Assembly: GCA_002104905.1 (NCBI GenBank)
Contig: MCFE01000357.1
Location: 23,900 to 87,899, forward strand
Origin: Basidiobolus meristosporus CBS 931.73
Taxonomy: Eukaryota > Basidiobolomycota > Basidiobolomycetes > Basidiobolales > Basidiobolaceae
Direction: 5' to 3'
DNA: 64,000 bases
Numbering within the stretch: the stretch's first letter is position 1; every line of letters begins with the position of its first letter. Under the pieces are notes generated by a model. The model worked only from the letters and a program-made list of their open reading frames with translations, did not search any database and had not been told where the DNA came from. This document shows, piece by piece, positions 35,303 through 48,564 of the stretch. A program made the translations under genes and the position numbers.

Positions 35303-36716
35303 ATGGCAAGCAAACTAGTTATTCCCAAGTTGAGAGACACTTTTCTGTATGATCGGAAGATCAACTGGTTTCCCGGCCACATGGCAAAGGGCTTGAGAAT
35401 CATACAGGAGAAATTAAACTCCATTGACATTATCGTGGAAGCTAGAGACGCAAGGATATCCTTTTGTTTGACTGGTTGTGAATCATTGGCATTTATGTGG
35501 CGCATCCTTGACTTGAATTTTCTTACATTCCAGTCTCCTCCATTAACCCACGGTTTGAGGAGGTTGTCGGGAAGAAAGAGCGCCTCGTGGTATATAACAA
35601 AGCGGACTTGGCCGACCCCAAGACGCAAAAAGTATGTTCCTCCGTGCCCGGGTGACTAGTGTTTACTTGCTAATCCTCCCCACTAGCCCATCACCGAAGC
35701 CATAAAAAAATACCACGGACACAAGGTTCTGTTCACGAACGCGAACCAAGACATGAACGTGAAGAAAATCATCAAAATGGCTGCAGGTTCGTCCCCCCCC
35801 ATCGCCATATATTCAGCATGTCTATTGACGGTAGCGTCGCAGAGAAATCCAAGAAAAATCCCCTCGAATTTCCCTTCGTTAATGTCATGATTGTGGGGAT
35901 GCCAAATGTAGGCAAATCCTCGCTGATTAATTCCATGCGCCGAGTAGGCTTAAACAAAGGTTCATTAGACTTCTGAGCAATGCCCAGGATCGACTCATAA
36001 ACACTTAACACGACTGAATTCTCTAGGCAAAGCGGCCAGAACAGGACCGATGCCCGGCGTTACACGCAAAGTAATTGGCACAGTTAAAGTGTGGGATGAC
36101 CCACCAGTCTATCTGTTCGACACTCCAGGCGTAATGATTCCCCATATCCCTGACCCCCTGACCTCGCTGAAGGTCGCATTGACAGGTATATAAAGCAGGA
36201 CTCTTTGGGTGGATGTCAGTGTGACTAATAGGCTTCGTAAGGTGGCATCCGCGACCATATCGCTGATGAAGAGATTATGGCGGATTATTTGCTTTATCAA
36301 CTAAATAGGTTTGGGAATTTAAGGTAAGGGCCATGTTCGAAATCAGGCGAACCTTCTACTAATGGCGCGGTGGTTTTAGCTATGTTGATATGTTCAAGAT
36401 GTCTGAGCCTACCGACGATATTTCGGTGGTTTTACCGGCCGTGGCAAAACGCATCGGGGCATTACACAAAGGGGCAGAACCGGACCTAACTGCCGGTGCG
36501 CGCTATTTCATAAAGCAATATCGTGACGGAAAGTTTGGTAGATACACGCTGGATGACTGTAGCCCCTCGGCGCTAGACAGATTTTTCACCGAACCATCCA
36601 TTTTCAAGGTGGAGAAAAGTAGACATCAGCTGAAGAAGGAGGCCTTTGCTGAGAAAATGGCAAAGATCATGAATAGAAGAGAAATCCGTCGAAAGAAGAT
36701 GGCTGGTGAATCTTAG
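35303..36716 (+). CDS. mtg1: Mitochondrial ribosome-associated GTPase 1 (MTG1/RbgA family)
   Basis: Seven exons (35303-35465, 35534-35631, 35687-35786, 35843-35959, 36027-36185, 36242-36323, 36380-36716) predict 351 residues. This is a circularly permuted GTPase: the G4 motif (YNKADLADP) precedes G1 ([12 protein letters not shown]) and G3 (DTPG). The N-terminal [19 protein letters not shown] is the hallmark of the YlqF/RbgA/MTG1 group. Known role: assembly of the large mitochondrial ribosomal subunit at the inner membrane. The first intron starts GTTTGA; the DAR-I segment before it and SSINPRFEE after it match the family. The C-terminus is Lys/Arg-rich. Confidence 0.9.
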
Positions 36717-36779
36717 ATAGTTGCATTGTATTTCCTTTTTGTAAAAGCCCCGATAAATACTCGTCCCAGTCGGAATTGG

Positions 36780-37728
36780 CTATTCGAGAATAGGCAAAAA
36801 CTAGATTGCAAGGAGGCGTCAATATGATGTTGTTGGGGATTCCCATTATTTTGCTTACATTTCCAACAATAGCAAGAGGGATATCGAATATATCTCTCTT
36901 GAAAGTGAAGCAGAATGCGCAGGGAACAACCCTCCCAGCAGGCGTAACCAGATTGCATTTTATCTGGACAGATTGCTCAGAGTTGTCAAAAGCGTGCACC
37001 GCGAAATGGTCCCAGTAACTTATCGCGGACTTACTGTCCATCAGCTACCATTCAAAGTTCATATCATGGGGAGAAGGTGAGGCTACGAAAACTGAACATA
37101 CCTCATAAATGTACGTCGGCTTTCGGAGAAGGTCGTCTCTAGACCACTGCGTCAAGAAGGAGAATTCTTTCCCAACCAGCGCAAGTTGGCCGGTTCGCCG
37201 CCAGACAGCAGTTGGGGTCCCTGAGAAACTAATCATCTTCTCATACTCCTAATCAAAGCAGGGTAAATCAGTCACATTTGGCCGGACGATTACATCCAAC
37301 TGACGCATACGAACTAGTATAACTCTCTGGAACCCTTTTTCCATGTATATCATGTCTTCCTCGGTCAAGTTCTTAACGAGAGCAATGAATGATGGTCGAA
37401 ACACTGCAAAAGCTTTGCAAATATGAATGACCTCCTCCTTTGTCATCCTAGAAACTCCATGAATATCAATTGATGCGTGCATATCTGGCTTTGAATCCGA
37501 CCTTGCTTTGATATAGCGAAAGAGATGGTGATATCCCTCTGTATAATTGTATGGGGCCGTGGGATTGTGATAAATAGCACTAACGGCTGGTACAACGTTG
37601 GTTGGACTCCGATTTCCCTGCTTGATACGCAACAAATTATTGTCAGGAACACTCTCAGAAACGCTCCCCCAACCAGTATTAGCCATATTCTCAGCTGGGT
37701 TGACCAACATGTACAATATCGAACTGAG
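36780..37728 (-). CDS. AcuK/Ert1-like gluconeogenesis regulator, PAS-like C-terminal part (5' end unresolved)
   Basis: Four supported exons (37728-37315, 37248-37102, 37044-36859, 36800-36780), all phase 0, give about 255 residues. They match the conserved C-terminal region of the Rds2/Ert1/AcuK/AcuM factors: [91 protein letters not shown], and the end IVGNFLPILE reached through a 21-nt last exon. These proteins normally begin with a Zn2Cys6 cluster and activate gluconeogenic genes. I saw no C-x2-C-x6-C pattern in the next about 750 bp upstream. A Ser/Arg-rich open stretch around 37850-37990 could be an upstream exon. The gene may be 5'-truncated or lack the DNA-binding domain. Confidence 0.8.
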
Positions 37729-38134
37729 CTGCTAGGTAAAGGGTGTGACCGCTGACAACAATGTTAGACCCAACAAGAGTACGCTTTATAGGTGCAAATT
37801 GTAAGCTTATGCTTGGGCCAGGAAGGGAGACATTTCGACTTACTCTTGCGAGGTTTGATGTTGTTCGTTTGTAAGAGCTGCTACTGGTTAGGGGTCGACG
37901 CTTTTCACGGTTTGAAGCTCTCCGCCATAATAAACGTCCTTCAAACTTGTTATCAAGGAGAGTGCTCGGAAAGAGCCGGAATGGGCTACCTTGAGATAAG
38001 GGCCAAGGTGTCGAAACCAGGAATTTAGAAACTCATCATGTGATCTAGCTACCTCATTCACATCATCCATCCATCCATGAACCATTTTCGTACATAATTG
38101 TTACGAATATCTACTGGAACCTGGAGCTCTCGAT

Positions 38135-38182
38135 GTGTACCGGATTGTGTACTAAATCGTGTACCAAATCGTGTACTGAATA
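38135..38182. repeat. Four tandem 12-bp repeats GTGTAC(C/T)(A/G)AAT-type
   Basis: Units are at 38135, 38147, 38159 and 38171: GTGTACCGGATT, GTGTACTAAATC, GTGTACCAAATC, GTGTACTGAATA. They lie between the 5' side of the AcuK-like gene and the acidic protein gene, and each carries the half-palindrome GTAC. They may be a cluster of binding sites. Confidence 0.8.
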
Positions 38183-38493
38183 CATAAAGCCCCTATCATG
38201 GACAGTGTTGCACGATCATTCGCTCACCAACAAGGTGTTTTGAAAGGCCTCTTCTACGCCATATTCCTTTAGAGGGAAAAGATCTATTATCATGGATTGA
38301 AAGAGAATACTGTATTACATCATTCATGACGAGATGGGCCAGTTTTCCTTGAAGGGTTGAACCAATACAAATGTTCCATCTGATTTCATTTGTTTCGTAC
38401 ACAAACGGATACTGAAGGGATTTTAGAATTTATATTAAATCCGTTTTCTGGCGAGCAGGAGGGTTTTGTTTTTTTCAGTCGGCTGTATTGACC

Positions 38494-38928
38494 ATGAGCG
38501 ACTTGAGCAACAGTCCGGTTTTCGCGAACGGTGGTGCCTCTTCAAAAAGACTGACCGTGGAGTTTTCCACTCACTTGCCTGAGAAGCCCATCAATATTCC
38601 TTCGACCACTGCCGCGAATAGTGGACTTGGAAAATCTTTGCAAGGCATTCGTCATATCAACATGGAGCCGTTACCACCCGCCAATCGTCCGGTTCCTAAG
38701 AAACCAGGGATGACCTTGAAATTCAGTGAGGATGTAAACACCGAAGCACACGAGTACCATCCGCCCAAGACCCCTTATCCTTACCAATCATACTTCCCAA
38801 TTGAAGAAGAGGGGGATGACAGTGATCTAGACAACGAAAAGGACAGTGAAGAGGAGGAGGAGGAGGAGGAGGAAGATGACAAACGCCGGACTTCAGAGGA
38901 AGACGATCTGTTTCCGGTAGACAACTAG
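38494..38928 (+). CDS. Hypothetical protein with acidic C-terminal tail
   Basis: A single exon of 144 residues from ATG 38494, in a good start context (ACCATGA). The N-terminal half is Ser/Pro-rich with HLPEKPINIPS and PLPPANRPVPKKPG. A short conserved-looking block, HEYHPPKTPYPYQSYFP, precedes a tail of Asp/Glu runs (residues about 110-135, with nine consecutive Glu) and a DDLFPVDN end. No family is recognised. A pyrimidine tract ending TTTTTTTCAG just upstream (38467-38477) may be the acceptor of an intron in the 5' leader. The acidic tail suggests a nuclear or chaperone-like binding partner, but that is only a guess. Confidence 0.6.
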   Translation: MSDLSNSPVFANGGASSKRLTVEFSTHLPEKPINIPSTTAANSGLGKSLQGIRHINMEPLPPANRPVPKKPGMTLKFSEDVNTEAHEYHPPKTPYPYQSYFPIEEEGDDSDLDNEKDSEEEEEEEEEDDKRRTSEEDDLFPVDN

Positions 38929-39472
38929 TGTACTCTCTTCGTGAAACTTCCCAACCTTGTATATAGACTCCTCAGTTCATGGGGATTTTAGAATTTTCTT
39001 GGGCAGTTTCTTTGCTTTCTTTGGTTAAATATTGAGTTTTCATGCCTCCGCACTATATTTTTTTTCATATAAAGATCGATGAATTTTGTCAAGTCATCTT
39101 TGAAATGAACAGTATTAGATGAATTTTGTCAAGTGTTTTTGAAATCAATACCAATTTCGAGCGTATCAGCTGTTCCATGGAATCATGGGTAACTTCTGTT
39201 CAAAACCGAATCATCTTGGTGACATCAGTACGTAACCCTATGGAGAGCGTCTATCACATTGAAATTGGTTAAGACCCACTGGACTTTATCCGAAGCAACA
39301 TTGCGCCATAATGTGTCAACTACTCGGCCCAATATTAGTGACGGTGTAACAGTAACACTCATTCTGATTCGTCTGCTCTCTGGCACGCTCTATGACTTCT
39401 ATTATGGGCATGGAGGATATATATAAGAAGGCTGGTTGGAGCAGAAGCAGTATTATACCACTTACTTAGAGT
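38929..39472. other. Intergenic region with a direct repeat
   Basis: GATGAATTTTGTCAAGT occurs twice, at about 39077 and 39118. A TATA-like ATATATAAG lies near 39419, about 55 bp before the next start. No gene is seen. Confidence 0.45.
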
Positions 39473-40072
39473 ATGGCAGAATTAGCCCCAGCCAGTGATA
39501 ATATTTCTTTAGAAGAAACATCCCCTAAGCCTCTTGAAGAGGGAATCTCAGAACCAGAGAAAACGCCCGCTTCGAATTCGCCCGAACCGCAAGAAACCAA
39601 AAGAACCTCAAACGTAGACACCAGTTGGTACAAGTCGATTGTAGTCGTTCCAAACAACGGCAGCACAGCCCGAGACCACTTAGGTATGGTTACTAATGAT
39701 ATTTGCTGACCTTTACCTTCTGAATAACCATTTCCGTCTCTAATAGCAAACGAGCGTACGTACCTTGCGGAGTTCCGGTTTTGCTTGTTGGTGATAGTTT
39801 TAGGAATGTCGATTATTGGGGACTTTAGGTTTGGAAGCAGCCATCAGGAGGAGAATAAAGTCAGTCTTCATGCAGACTGGTCGGGCATCGCTTGGGTCTC
39901 CATAGGGATTCTGTTGTCACTCTTTTGTGTGATCAACTACTTTGTCATGCAAATGAGATACGTCAAATCAAGAGCACCACTACAGAACTTCAAGGTTGTT
40001 ATACCAGTGATTGCTTTGATGGCAATAACTATATGCACCTTTACCATTAGCGCACTGGTTCGCAGAGACTAG
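39473..40072 (+). CDS. DUF202 family membrane protein
   Basis: Two exons (39473-39683, 39747-40072) predict 178 residues. A soluble, Ser/Pro/Glu-rich N-terminus of about 65 residues is followed by the DUF202 signature ARDHLANERTYLAEFRF, which spans the splice junction and so supports it. Three hydrophobic segments follow: CLLVIVLGMSIIGDF, the stretch from IAWVSIGILLSLFCV, and VVIPVIALMAITICTFTI. DUF202 proteins occur in bacteria (YidH-like) and in fungi. The domain also forms the membrane part of vacuolar VTC subunits, but the SPX and VTC domains are absent here. Function unknown. Confidence 0.8.
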
Positions 40073-40899
40073 CAGCATCAACAATTGGCATACACTGTAA
40101 AATTCATATTGCACATTGTACTATAAAATAAATGCGTTCATGCGCTCCCTTCCCTCACCAATATTTAGCCATGGGTTTCCTTTTTGTGCAAATGGCGAGA
40201 ACCATTCTCGGATGGCCTGCCTAAATATAGAAATCAACAAGGTTTCAGGGAGAATATATTGCCCTCCCAGCCAAAATTGTCAAGCGTATGTGCGACGGGA
40301 GGGAATCACGACTTTAGTAGCCACCGGTAGGAGCATTTATCCTTGATATGGCGGGGACATTGGAAGAGTATGGCAACGGAATCCATTGTTTCAATCTTAC
40401 GTGTCTCGCGTGTTGGCCCCTTAATCAGATAATTAAAAAGAACAATGGGATTTGTGATGGATTCCTCAACAATAGACCATTTGTTTCTCCCGGCAGTATT
40501 GCGTTGATTTATAACTGTTTCCCAGCGTATGTCGTACGGAAATTACCACTCGACCATGCTGCATGAGGTAAAACCAAGTAGCAGGTACAAAGTCTAAATC
40601 TGATTCATGCGGGCATTGTGAGATGAGCGAGAATAGCATGACATTTGTTTCTCAACGTTGGGCTTAGAGCCGTTGTCAAGATCTGCAGTATTAACGATCA
40701 GAAATATCGTTGAATTGCTTTTTCTCCGGTTTCACGGGTGGTCTTTGTGCTGTTAATTCGCACTAGGCTAGGCTGCATAATGCTCATTGACCCCTGAATA
40801 TATAAGGCAGCATCGATGGATAATGGATTGGTGTAAATTTCTGTTTGAACGCGTCTCCACTGATTCTCAAGCTTACAACAACTCCTCCCACCCATTGCT
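40073..40899. other. Intergenic region, no supported gene
   Basis: Short frames only. It separates two genes on the same strand and probably contains the promoter of the PH-like gene. Confidence 0.4.
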
Positions 40900-42381
40900 A
40901 TGTCAAGTGTTTCTTGGCTAAAGATATCCTTTCCCGACAAGGCGTCTGGTGAGCGATTGGGCTTTCATGCTCAATTCCTGAGCGCATCCAAAGGTTGGTT
41001 CTTCTCAATAGCAAACCTCTACCACCTATTAACCATCAAGCTTAGTGATATGTGTGCGATGTCGACAAAATATGGTCGTTGGTCCCCAGCCTTTCAAGAA
41101 TCTACGCTGCACTGGCTGTGGGATGGCATTTATCACTCCACTCCACACATCCTACACTTGTACCACAATTGATCCGACCATTACAGACGACTTCAAGTTT
41201 GACAAACCAGTGGATATTGGGGCTTTCCTATACAACCATGGCCCGAGTTTGGCCTCGTCGTCTGCCCGCTTTGGCTTTGTCTATTATAGGGAAAAGCTTG
41301 GCCCTTCATCCATTTTGAAGAGACCATCCAAGAGAATCCGCAACGATCTCCGATTCTTGGGCAGCGCTTGGGAAAAGGCACTAGCTGTATTATCTGGCTC
41401 TTGGATTCGGTTCTATGATATCCAAGGCGATTCTAATCTAGAAGCCCAGCATAAGGTACGCTATTGAAGAACTGTCATCCGCATCCCCAAGATACACTAA
41501 CGCAGCGTGCAGCTCATAGGAGAGATTGTGTTGAGAGACATCCAGCTGGAATACATGGCGGAATACAAGGGACGGCGGTGTATTCTCGCCCTCTCCAGAG
41601 GTGGATCAAGTGTCTACATCCAAGTGGGTTCGCCCATCTTACAGAACTGGTAACCTTGTCTGGCTTCACCTCTGTCTTTACTCAGACTGACCGCCGCACT
41701 GTAGGTGGGGCGAATGTCTCGAATACTTCGTACAAAAGCTGCGCTCTCCCAAACACTACAACTCTTGCGATGTTCTCAACGTCCGAGCAAATCGACACAA
41801 TGGCATCTCCTCCCCGCTTTCCCACTCACCCCACACTAGAACCTTTTTAGAGCTCGATGGAGGTAGGCTGCAGTGGTCACATGTCAAGCACATGAACTAG
41901 TCGCTAACATATTGCTACATGTGTATAGTGAAGCACCTCAAGAAGCGCTTAAGCTCGCTGCATATTGGCAGTCATGGCCTAACATCCGGCTTCGAAAGCA
42001 TGCGTGCATTTAACGTATTTCGGGATCGGGACACTAACCATCTCCTAGCCCCCTACTCAGCCATCATCTTTTCTCCAGGTAGGTCTTTCCATCATAAAGG
42101 CTCGCTGGATTTGGCTGACCATTGATCAGACTTTTTAGAAGAGACGCCGGACATTGAAGACTCCCTTTCAAGTAGTGCTGGTTCGTCCGTCTCTGAGAGC
42201 CCAATCCATTCCGATATCGACGAAGAATCCTCCAGTGGGTACACCAGCAGACGCGACTCGGCTTCCTCCAATCACTCCAACGAAATATCGCTGAAAGGTC
42301 CTGATCTACTAGCAAGCCTCCAGGAGACTGGTGACAATTGGGATTACCTTCTAGATGCGTTTCCTCTCCCACCTGTGTAAT
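40900..42381 (+). CDS. PH-domain-like hypothetical protein (model partly resolved)
   Basis: The ATG at 40900 (MSSVSWLKISFPDKASG) probably starts the gene. The best-supported exons are a large one ending at about 41457, 41494-41624, one around 41706-41871, 41929-42078 and 42129-42381. The central part, WEKALAVLSGSWIRFYDIQG ... IVLRDIQLEYMAEYKGRRC ... WGECLEYFVQKLRSP, has the strand pattern and C-terminal Trp helix of a PH domain. The C-terminal 80 residues are Ser-rich (SSSAGSSVSESPIHSDIDEE) and end DAFPLPPV. I could not find a splice pair that keeps the frame between the LYIQ-type strand and the final PH helix near 41625-41706, and the first exons are uncertain. Possible role: phosphoinositide-linked signalling or trafficking. 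Confidence 0.55.
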
Positions 42382-42555
42382 TAACCAAAACCAATTAATT
42401 TATTCTTGCATTGTGTATATCTGAGATTTCGGTTTTCTGTTTGGACTTCAAATATATTTTATTCATCACATCGCTTGGTTGTTGTTTGGATAACCCCATG
42501 TGCATGGTCTAGATCGGTTATATCTTCCAAACACCAGGTCGATTGAATTTTCCTT

Positions 42556-43652
<1,097 letters not shown>

Positions 43653-43861
43653 TCGAAACACTTCGGTAAGACGACAAACAGAACTGCTCGATTGCCATGG
43701 TACTTATAAAAAAAGAATAAACAATCAGATCACTGGGAAAACGTTGCGATCGTCCATAATATAATCAATTTTTTAGCAGCTATGTATCTGTCTGTTTAAA
43801 GAATGGCTTATTCGACTCATTTTTATTTGAATTAGAAAAATATGGATCAAACAGTGCGAGC

Positions 43862-44629
43862 TTATTTGTCGGCAATCTTCTTGGTACCACGGAGCAAACC
43901 GGTACGACGAGCAGCAATGAGACCAACCTTTTGACCAGCGGAAGAGTCGCGGGCAACGGTGGAAGCGTGACCAATGTGTTGATGATTACCACCACCGTGA
44001 GGATGGTCAACGGGGTTCATAGCAACACCACGAGTCTTAGGCCAGCAGTTACGCTTGACTCTGTATTTGTGGTAGGCACGACCAGCCTTAAGCAAGGGCT
44101 TGTCAATACGACCACCACCAGCGACAATACCAATGGTAGCACGGCAAGTAGATTGGATAACCTTCTTGGAGCCGGAGGGGAGCTTGACTCTGGTCTTGCC
44201 ATCATCGTGGTTGTGGGAGATGATAGTAGCGTAGTTACCGGAAGCACGGGCAATAGCACCACGATCACCAACAGACTCTTCGATGTTGCAGATGATGGTA
44301 CCCTCAGGCATGGCGGAAAGAGGGAGGACGTTGCCAATGGTCAAGGCAGCCTTCTTACCGCAGTAAACGAATTGACCAGTGTACATACCTTCGGTAGCAA
44401 TGAAGGTTTGAGTGGTAGTCTTGTATCTGTAAGGATCACGGAATTGGACCTTAGCAAGAGGGGCACCACGTCCAGGATCGTGGATGATCTCCTTGACGAT
44501 ACCACGGATGTAACCGTTACGTTCAGCGAAGTCCAAAGGACGGAGTTGGGCGGCACCCTTTCTAAGTCTGGTGTGGGACTTGAAGATTCCTCCGGGACCC
44601 TTTCTCTGAGCACGAATAACACGACCCAT
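43862..44629 (-). CDS. rpl2: 60S ribosomal protein uL2 (L8/Rpl2)
   Basis: One uninterrupted exon of 255 residues from ATG 44629 to TAA. It is nearly full length for eukaryotic uL2 (about 254-257). Signatures are [80 protein letters not shown], and the diagnostic [20 protein letters not shown], whose His is near the peptidyl-transferase centre. Strong codon bias creates a long antisense open frame (43931-44656), which I regard as a shadow. It is divergent from TAF4. Confidence 0.97.
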   Translation of the reverse strand: MGRVIRAQRKGPGGIFKSHTRLRKGAAQLRPLDFAERNGYIRGIVKEIIHDPGRGAPLAKVQFRDPYRYKTTTQTFIATEGMYTGQFVYCGKKAALTIGNVLPLSAMPEGTIICNIEESVGDRGAIARASGNYATIISHNHDDGKTRVKLPSGSKKVIQSTCRATIGIVAGGGRIDKPLLKAGRAYHKYRVKRNCWPKTRGVAMNPVDHPHGGGNHQHIGHASTVARDSSAGQKVGLIAARRTGLLRGTKKIADK

Positions 44630-45331
44630 TTCTTCTACTACCTAGTTTCCTATTAACTGGGAGTATAAGTAATGGTACTCAGACATCATCCCCATCCCAG
44701 CCCATCCATAGCCGTCACTGCCACGATGGATGGAATGGTACGGCGGCGATTGATAGTTTCTAGCGGACTTACCGATAAAAAAATAGCCAACTTAGGCTTT
44801 GATGAACGGAAGAAGAGAGAGTCCAAGTCGAACACTGGTGGCCATTTTGTGCTTGGAACAGACCGTGACTTCTGATTGGATAGATTCCCAGTGCCTATGC
44901 TCAAAACTTTTTTGTCGTGGAAAATTTGATTTGATCATTGGCTGAAGATTCGATTAACACATAGGGATCGATTAATCTAAAGCTTATCCGCTCGCGAGTA
45001 CAAAGCATTGTAGCTCAGTTGATTATTTTCAAACCAACTAGCCATTCACCCATATTTCAGTGTTGGAAAATAATTGGTTAGATGAGCATTCATTGATTTT
45101 TTTTCCTCTTGTCAAATTTTTTGGTGCATTTGAATTGATAGCATAGAGTATTGGAGTGCTGGCTTTGATACCGCAGCTCGCTTGGTTTGTAATATATAGG
45201 CCGGGTTGAGGCATACACATATAAAGCGCGATTTTTGGTATTCTATTTGATTGTACAAGTCCGGCCCGATATCTTTGTTTTTGGTGTATAATTCTAGCTA
45301 CATACGTGTTAAAATACAACCTGTCCGTCAA
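44630..45331. other. Divergent intergenic region (uL2 / TAF4)
   Basis: About 700 bp that must hold both promoters. TTCTACTACC-type pyrimidine tracts lie near the uL2 start. No extra gene is seen. Confidence 0.4.
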
Positions 45332-48085
45332 ATGGCAAATTTAGACGATATAGATCTGAGTAACATAGACCCATCGGGGAACCTTATGGAGTTATTTTCT
45401 GATCTCAACGACAACTCAACCTTATCAGCTTCCACTGAAGAAATTCAAAAAATAGTCAGTTCTTTGCACAGTGATATTGATACAGATGCCTCCTTTAATA
45501 TTGATCTCGACGAACTATTATCTGGCGCCGATTCCGAGGATTTTGCGAGCACCGAGGCTGTAGACCTGACAGTAGATGAGATCGATTCGATTACTGCCAA
45601 GGTTCTCGGAACTTCCAACCCGTTAAGCCCTAATTCGGCCTCGTCGGAAAATAACCAAACAACACCTACTATTTCTCGATCCTCTTCTTTTCCAATTCTG
45701 ACTTCCAAGCCAATCGCAAAACCAACCGACGGTAATGGGAGAATTGCTCCGAGCTCTCCTCTCGTTGCTTCACCAGTCTCTACAACGCTATCGCCCTCAT
45801 CAGCGCCTGTCTCTCGTACATCCAGCCCAAAAATAACCAACGTGAAATTACCCACCAAGCTCGAGGCGGCCCGAGCGGTTGGCGAATCACACAAACCTCT
45901 GCTTCAAAGGTCAATCTCAGATATTAGCAAAGTTGGTACTGGATCGAGCGCAGCCTCAAGGCCATTTCAATCCTCAGACTCGCTCGCGCACAAAGTCAAT
46001 ATTGGAAAATCAACCACGCCTCTATTGAGTAAACCATCAAATCCTTCCTCGATCGCAACTTCTCTGAACAATGCAAGAGAGCAACTACTCTCTAGAGCTG
46101 CCTTATCAGGCCACCCAAATGCAATCGGGTTAGCCACTCCAAATGCTCGAAGCCCCTTGTTAGCATCTCGTCCTGTCATTCCCAATGGTCGACTTGCTCA
46201 TTTACCTGGTACCCCGACCCCTATTAGAGCAGCAGGCAACGCTGAAAATCGAGCTTCCACTCCAAATCAACCTGGATCAGCCTCGTCAAGACGAGGTACG
46301 TATTTGCATCTATTGCTTTCGGGCAGTTGTAAGAAGCTTTCCGTCTCAAGTATATCTTACTCAAAGTTGCATTTACGTGTAGCTTCCGGGAATACCTTGC
46401 TCGACACCATTCTCAGCCAACTACAGCCTGATAAGCAAGAAAAACTGAAAGAGATCTTTAAAAACTTGCAGGTTGAACCCTTAATTACCACACACTTCAC
46501 TTCTCTAGTGGCAATCGCTGATTCTACTATCATGTTGAAATAGGAAAATTTGCTCAGTCCGGAGCTTTTTCTTGCTAAAGCTCGTGAGTTACTCGGGGCT
46601 CAGCACTCGCCACTCCTTGCTAACCTTAGGGCACGCTCCAGCACAGCACCGGCATCGCAGCGCCCACCACAGACGCTCCAGCCTGGGAATATCAGATCAA
46701 GCCCAAATACACCTGCTTTGTCGGCCTACACTTTACTAAGGAAAAGGCTCGCTGAACAAACAAATGCAACTGCAGGTTCCACTCCTAGTCTTCCCAGCAA
46801 AAAATTCAAGGTTGCTCACACTCCTGGTGCCTCGTCTCCGCTACCTTCTACTTCAACACAGGTTGGGGTGGCTAATTACCGCCCGACAGGTTCAGCACCA
46901 GTTGCGGCACTTAGCCAACCTCAAATTCAGAGTCCATCCACGGCAAGTCCTACGCTACCGACCGTGTCAGTTAGACCCGCAGCGGTTGCCGCAATTAGCA
47001 GACCTTCCACGCCGGTCCAAGCCTCGCCTATGAAAGACAATAAGGTGGACTTTGATACACTCACAGATGTTATGGGGTATGTGGGTGTAGATCTTAAGGA
47101 GGAGTCCGACAATATCATGAGGCAAAGCGAAATCATGGACAAGAACAGGGCGGTGGACATTGTTGATCAGTCGAAAACTCAGGACTTCCTCAGCTTGAGG
47201 GTGTTGAAGTCGATGGTCGACAAAATCGCCAAGCCATACCATATTCCCAATATCGATCCAGATTTTCTGGTTTATTTGGCACTTGCCACACAAGATCGAT
47301 TGAAATCTTTGGTAGAACAAATGATAGTGGCGAGCAAGCATAGAGTTAGGTCACATCATTTGGCACCTCCGCCCATTCAAGAAGATACGAATATTCCGTT
47401 GTATAAGATAGTTGTATCCGATGATGTCAAGAAGCAGCTGCTTTCACTGGAGCGAGTTAGCCGAGAAGATGAGTGTAAGCGCAAGAGGATATTGGCCGAG
47501 CGCGAGAGGCGGTTGGCTGAAGAGAATGCGAAAGCAGAAAATAAGGAGGAGTCCGGAGATATGCAAAAGTCCAAGAAGGTTCGGCGTAAGGATGGTTTGG
47601 ATCTTCCGGGGGCTGCCCGAAACATGAACGATGCGAATACAACGGCCCTACTCATTGCTGGTGGTGTACGAAGAAGTTGGATGCTCGCAGAGCCAACCGG
47701 TTCTGGTTCAGCTAAATCTGCGACAAGTACGCCGAAATCCAGCAAACCTATTGGCAATCCACCAGCCTCTGGATCAGGCACCTCCTCGGCACTCCCAAAT
47801 AACCCGAGCAGTTCTCGTTTCGCTCCTGTACAGAAACCGCTACCACACTCATCGAAGGCTGCAGTAAAATCAGGAGGAGCCTCACATGGCTCTACCCCTA
47901 AGCCAGGTTCGAAGTCTCGCCTTGTTCTACCGCCTTCGACGGTAAATCACCCATCCATCACAAGTGCACAAACCACATCCCGGAAGGTGACAGTACGTGA
48001 TGCCTTATTCAGTTTAGAAAAAGACACCAATCTTGGAAACGGTGAGCGAGTGTTACTAAAAGGGTATGTCAAGTGGCTTAAATGA
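45332..48085 (+). CDS. TAF4: TFIID subunit TAF4
   Basis: Three exons (45332-46295, 46383-46471, 46544-48085) predict 864 residues. The N-terminal 300 residues are Ser/Pro/Thr-rich with an acidic start (MANLDDIDLSNIDPSG). A short conserved stretch crosses both introns (LLDTILSQLQPDKQEKLKEI then ENLLSPELFLAKARELLG). The histone-fold region at about residues 515-640 has FDTLTDVMGYVGVDLKEESD, LKSMVDKIAKPYHIPNIDPD and TQDRLKSLVEQMIVASKHR. A basic coiled-coil (RKRILAERERRLAEENAKAE) follows. The TAF4 C-terminal motif TVRDALFSLEKDTNLGN...LLKGYVKW ends the protein. Known role: pairs with TAF12 in the TFIID core. Confidence 0.9.
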
Positions 48086-48564
48086 TTTGGTTAGCTTTCG
48101 ATAGATGATTTTCATGGCACATAATATTCGTAACTACCTCCACACATTCCTTCGATACATGGAATGTGCTTCCACCACATCCGCCCCCTACAACCATCAC
48201 CTTGTAATAATAGACCATTTCAAATGTAAAACCGACGGAAATAAAAGCGGCAGCATATCTAGCACTTTGTTTTATACAGCTGGCTAGGCTCATGACCCTG
48301 TGAAACAATAGTGCCTGCATATACTTTATATTATACGACCAATGCCCTAGTGTGGTCCAGACTCTTCCACATCCCGAAGGGAAGCGAAACATGAGATGTG
48401 GCACGATCACCATTCCAATTTATCACTCGAATGTTGCTCCCGATTGGTGCGAGCCTTGGCAGAGTGCAATTGGTCGTGGAGCAGGTTACGGTTGGGTCCG
48501 GTTACACAAGCCAAGGAATATTAATACTGAGGATAGACTGCTTATTACGAGCAATAATTGCAAG
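48086..48564. other. Intergenic region, no supported gene
   Basis: TAF4 3' side and promoter of the reductase. A minus-strand frame at 48078-48413 has no recognisable features and overlaps the TAF4 stop; I do not call it. Confidence 0.4.

Noticed and set aside
43931-44656. 241-codon open frame on the plus strand
   Set aside because: It is exactly antisense to the uL2 gene. It arises from the strong codon bias of a ribosomal protein and has Ser/Thr/Gly/Val-rich shadow composition.
45005-45045. TAGCTCAGTTGAT, similar to a tRNA A box
   Set aside because: No B box or acceptor stem pairing at the right distance; not a tRNA gene.
45445-45894. 149-codon minus-strand frame
   Set aside because: Antisense to the Ser/Pro-rich N-terminal part of TAF4; no domain.
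48078-48413. 111-codon minus-strand frame downstream of TAF4
   Set aside because: No domain, no start context and overlap with the TAF4 stop; probably chance.
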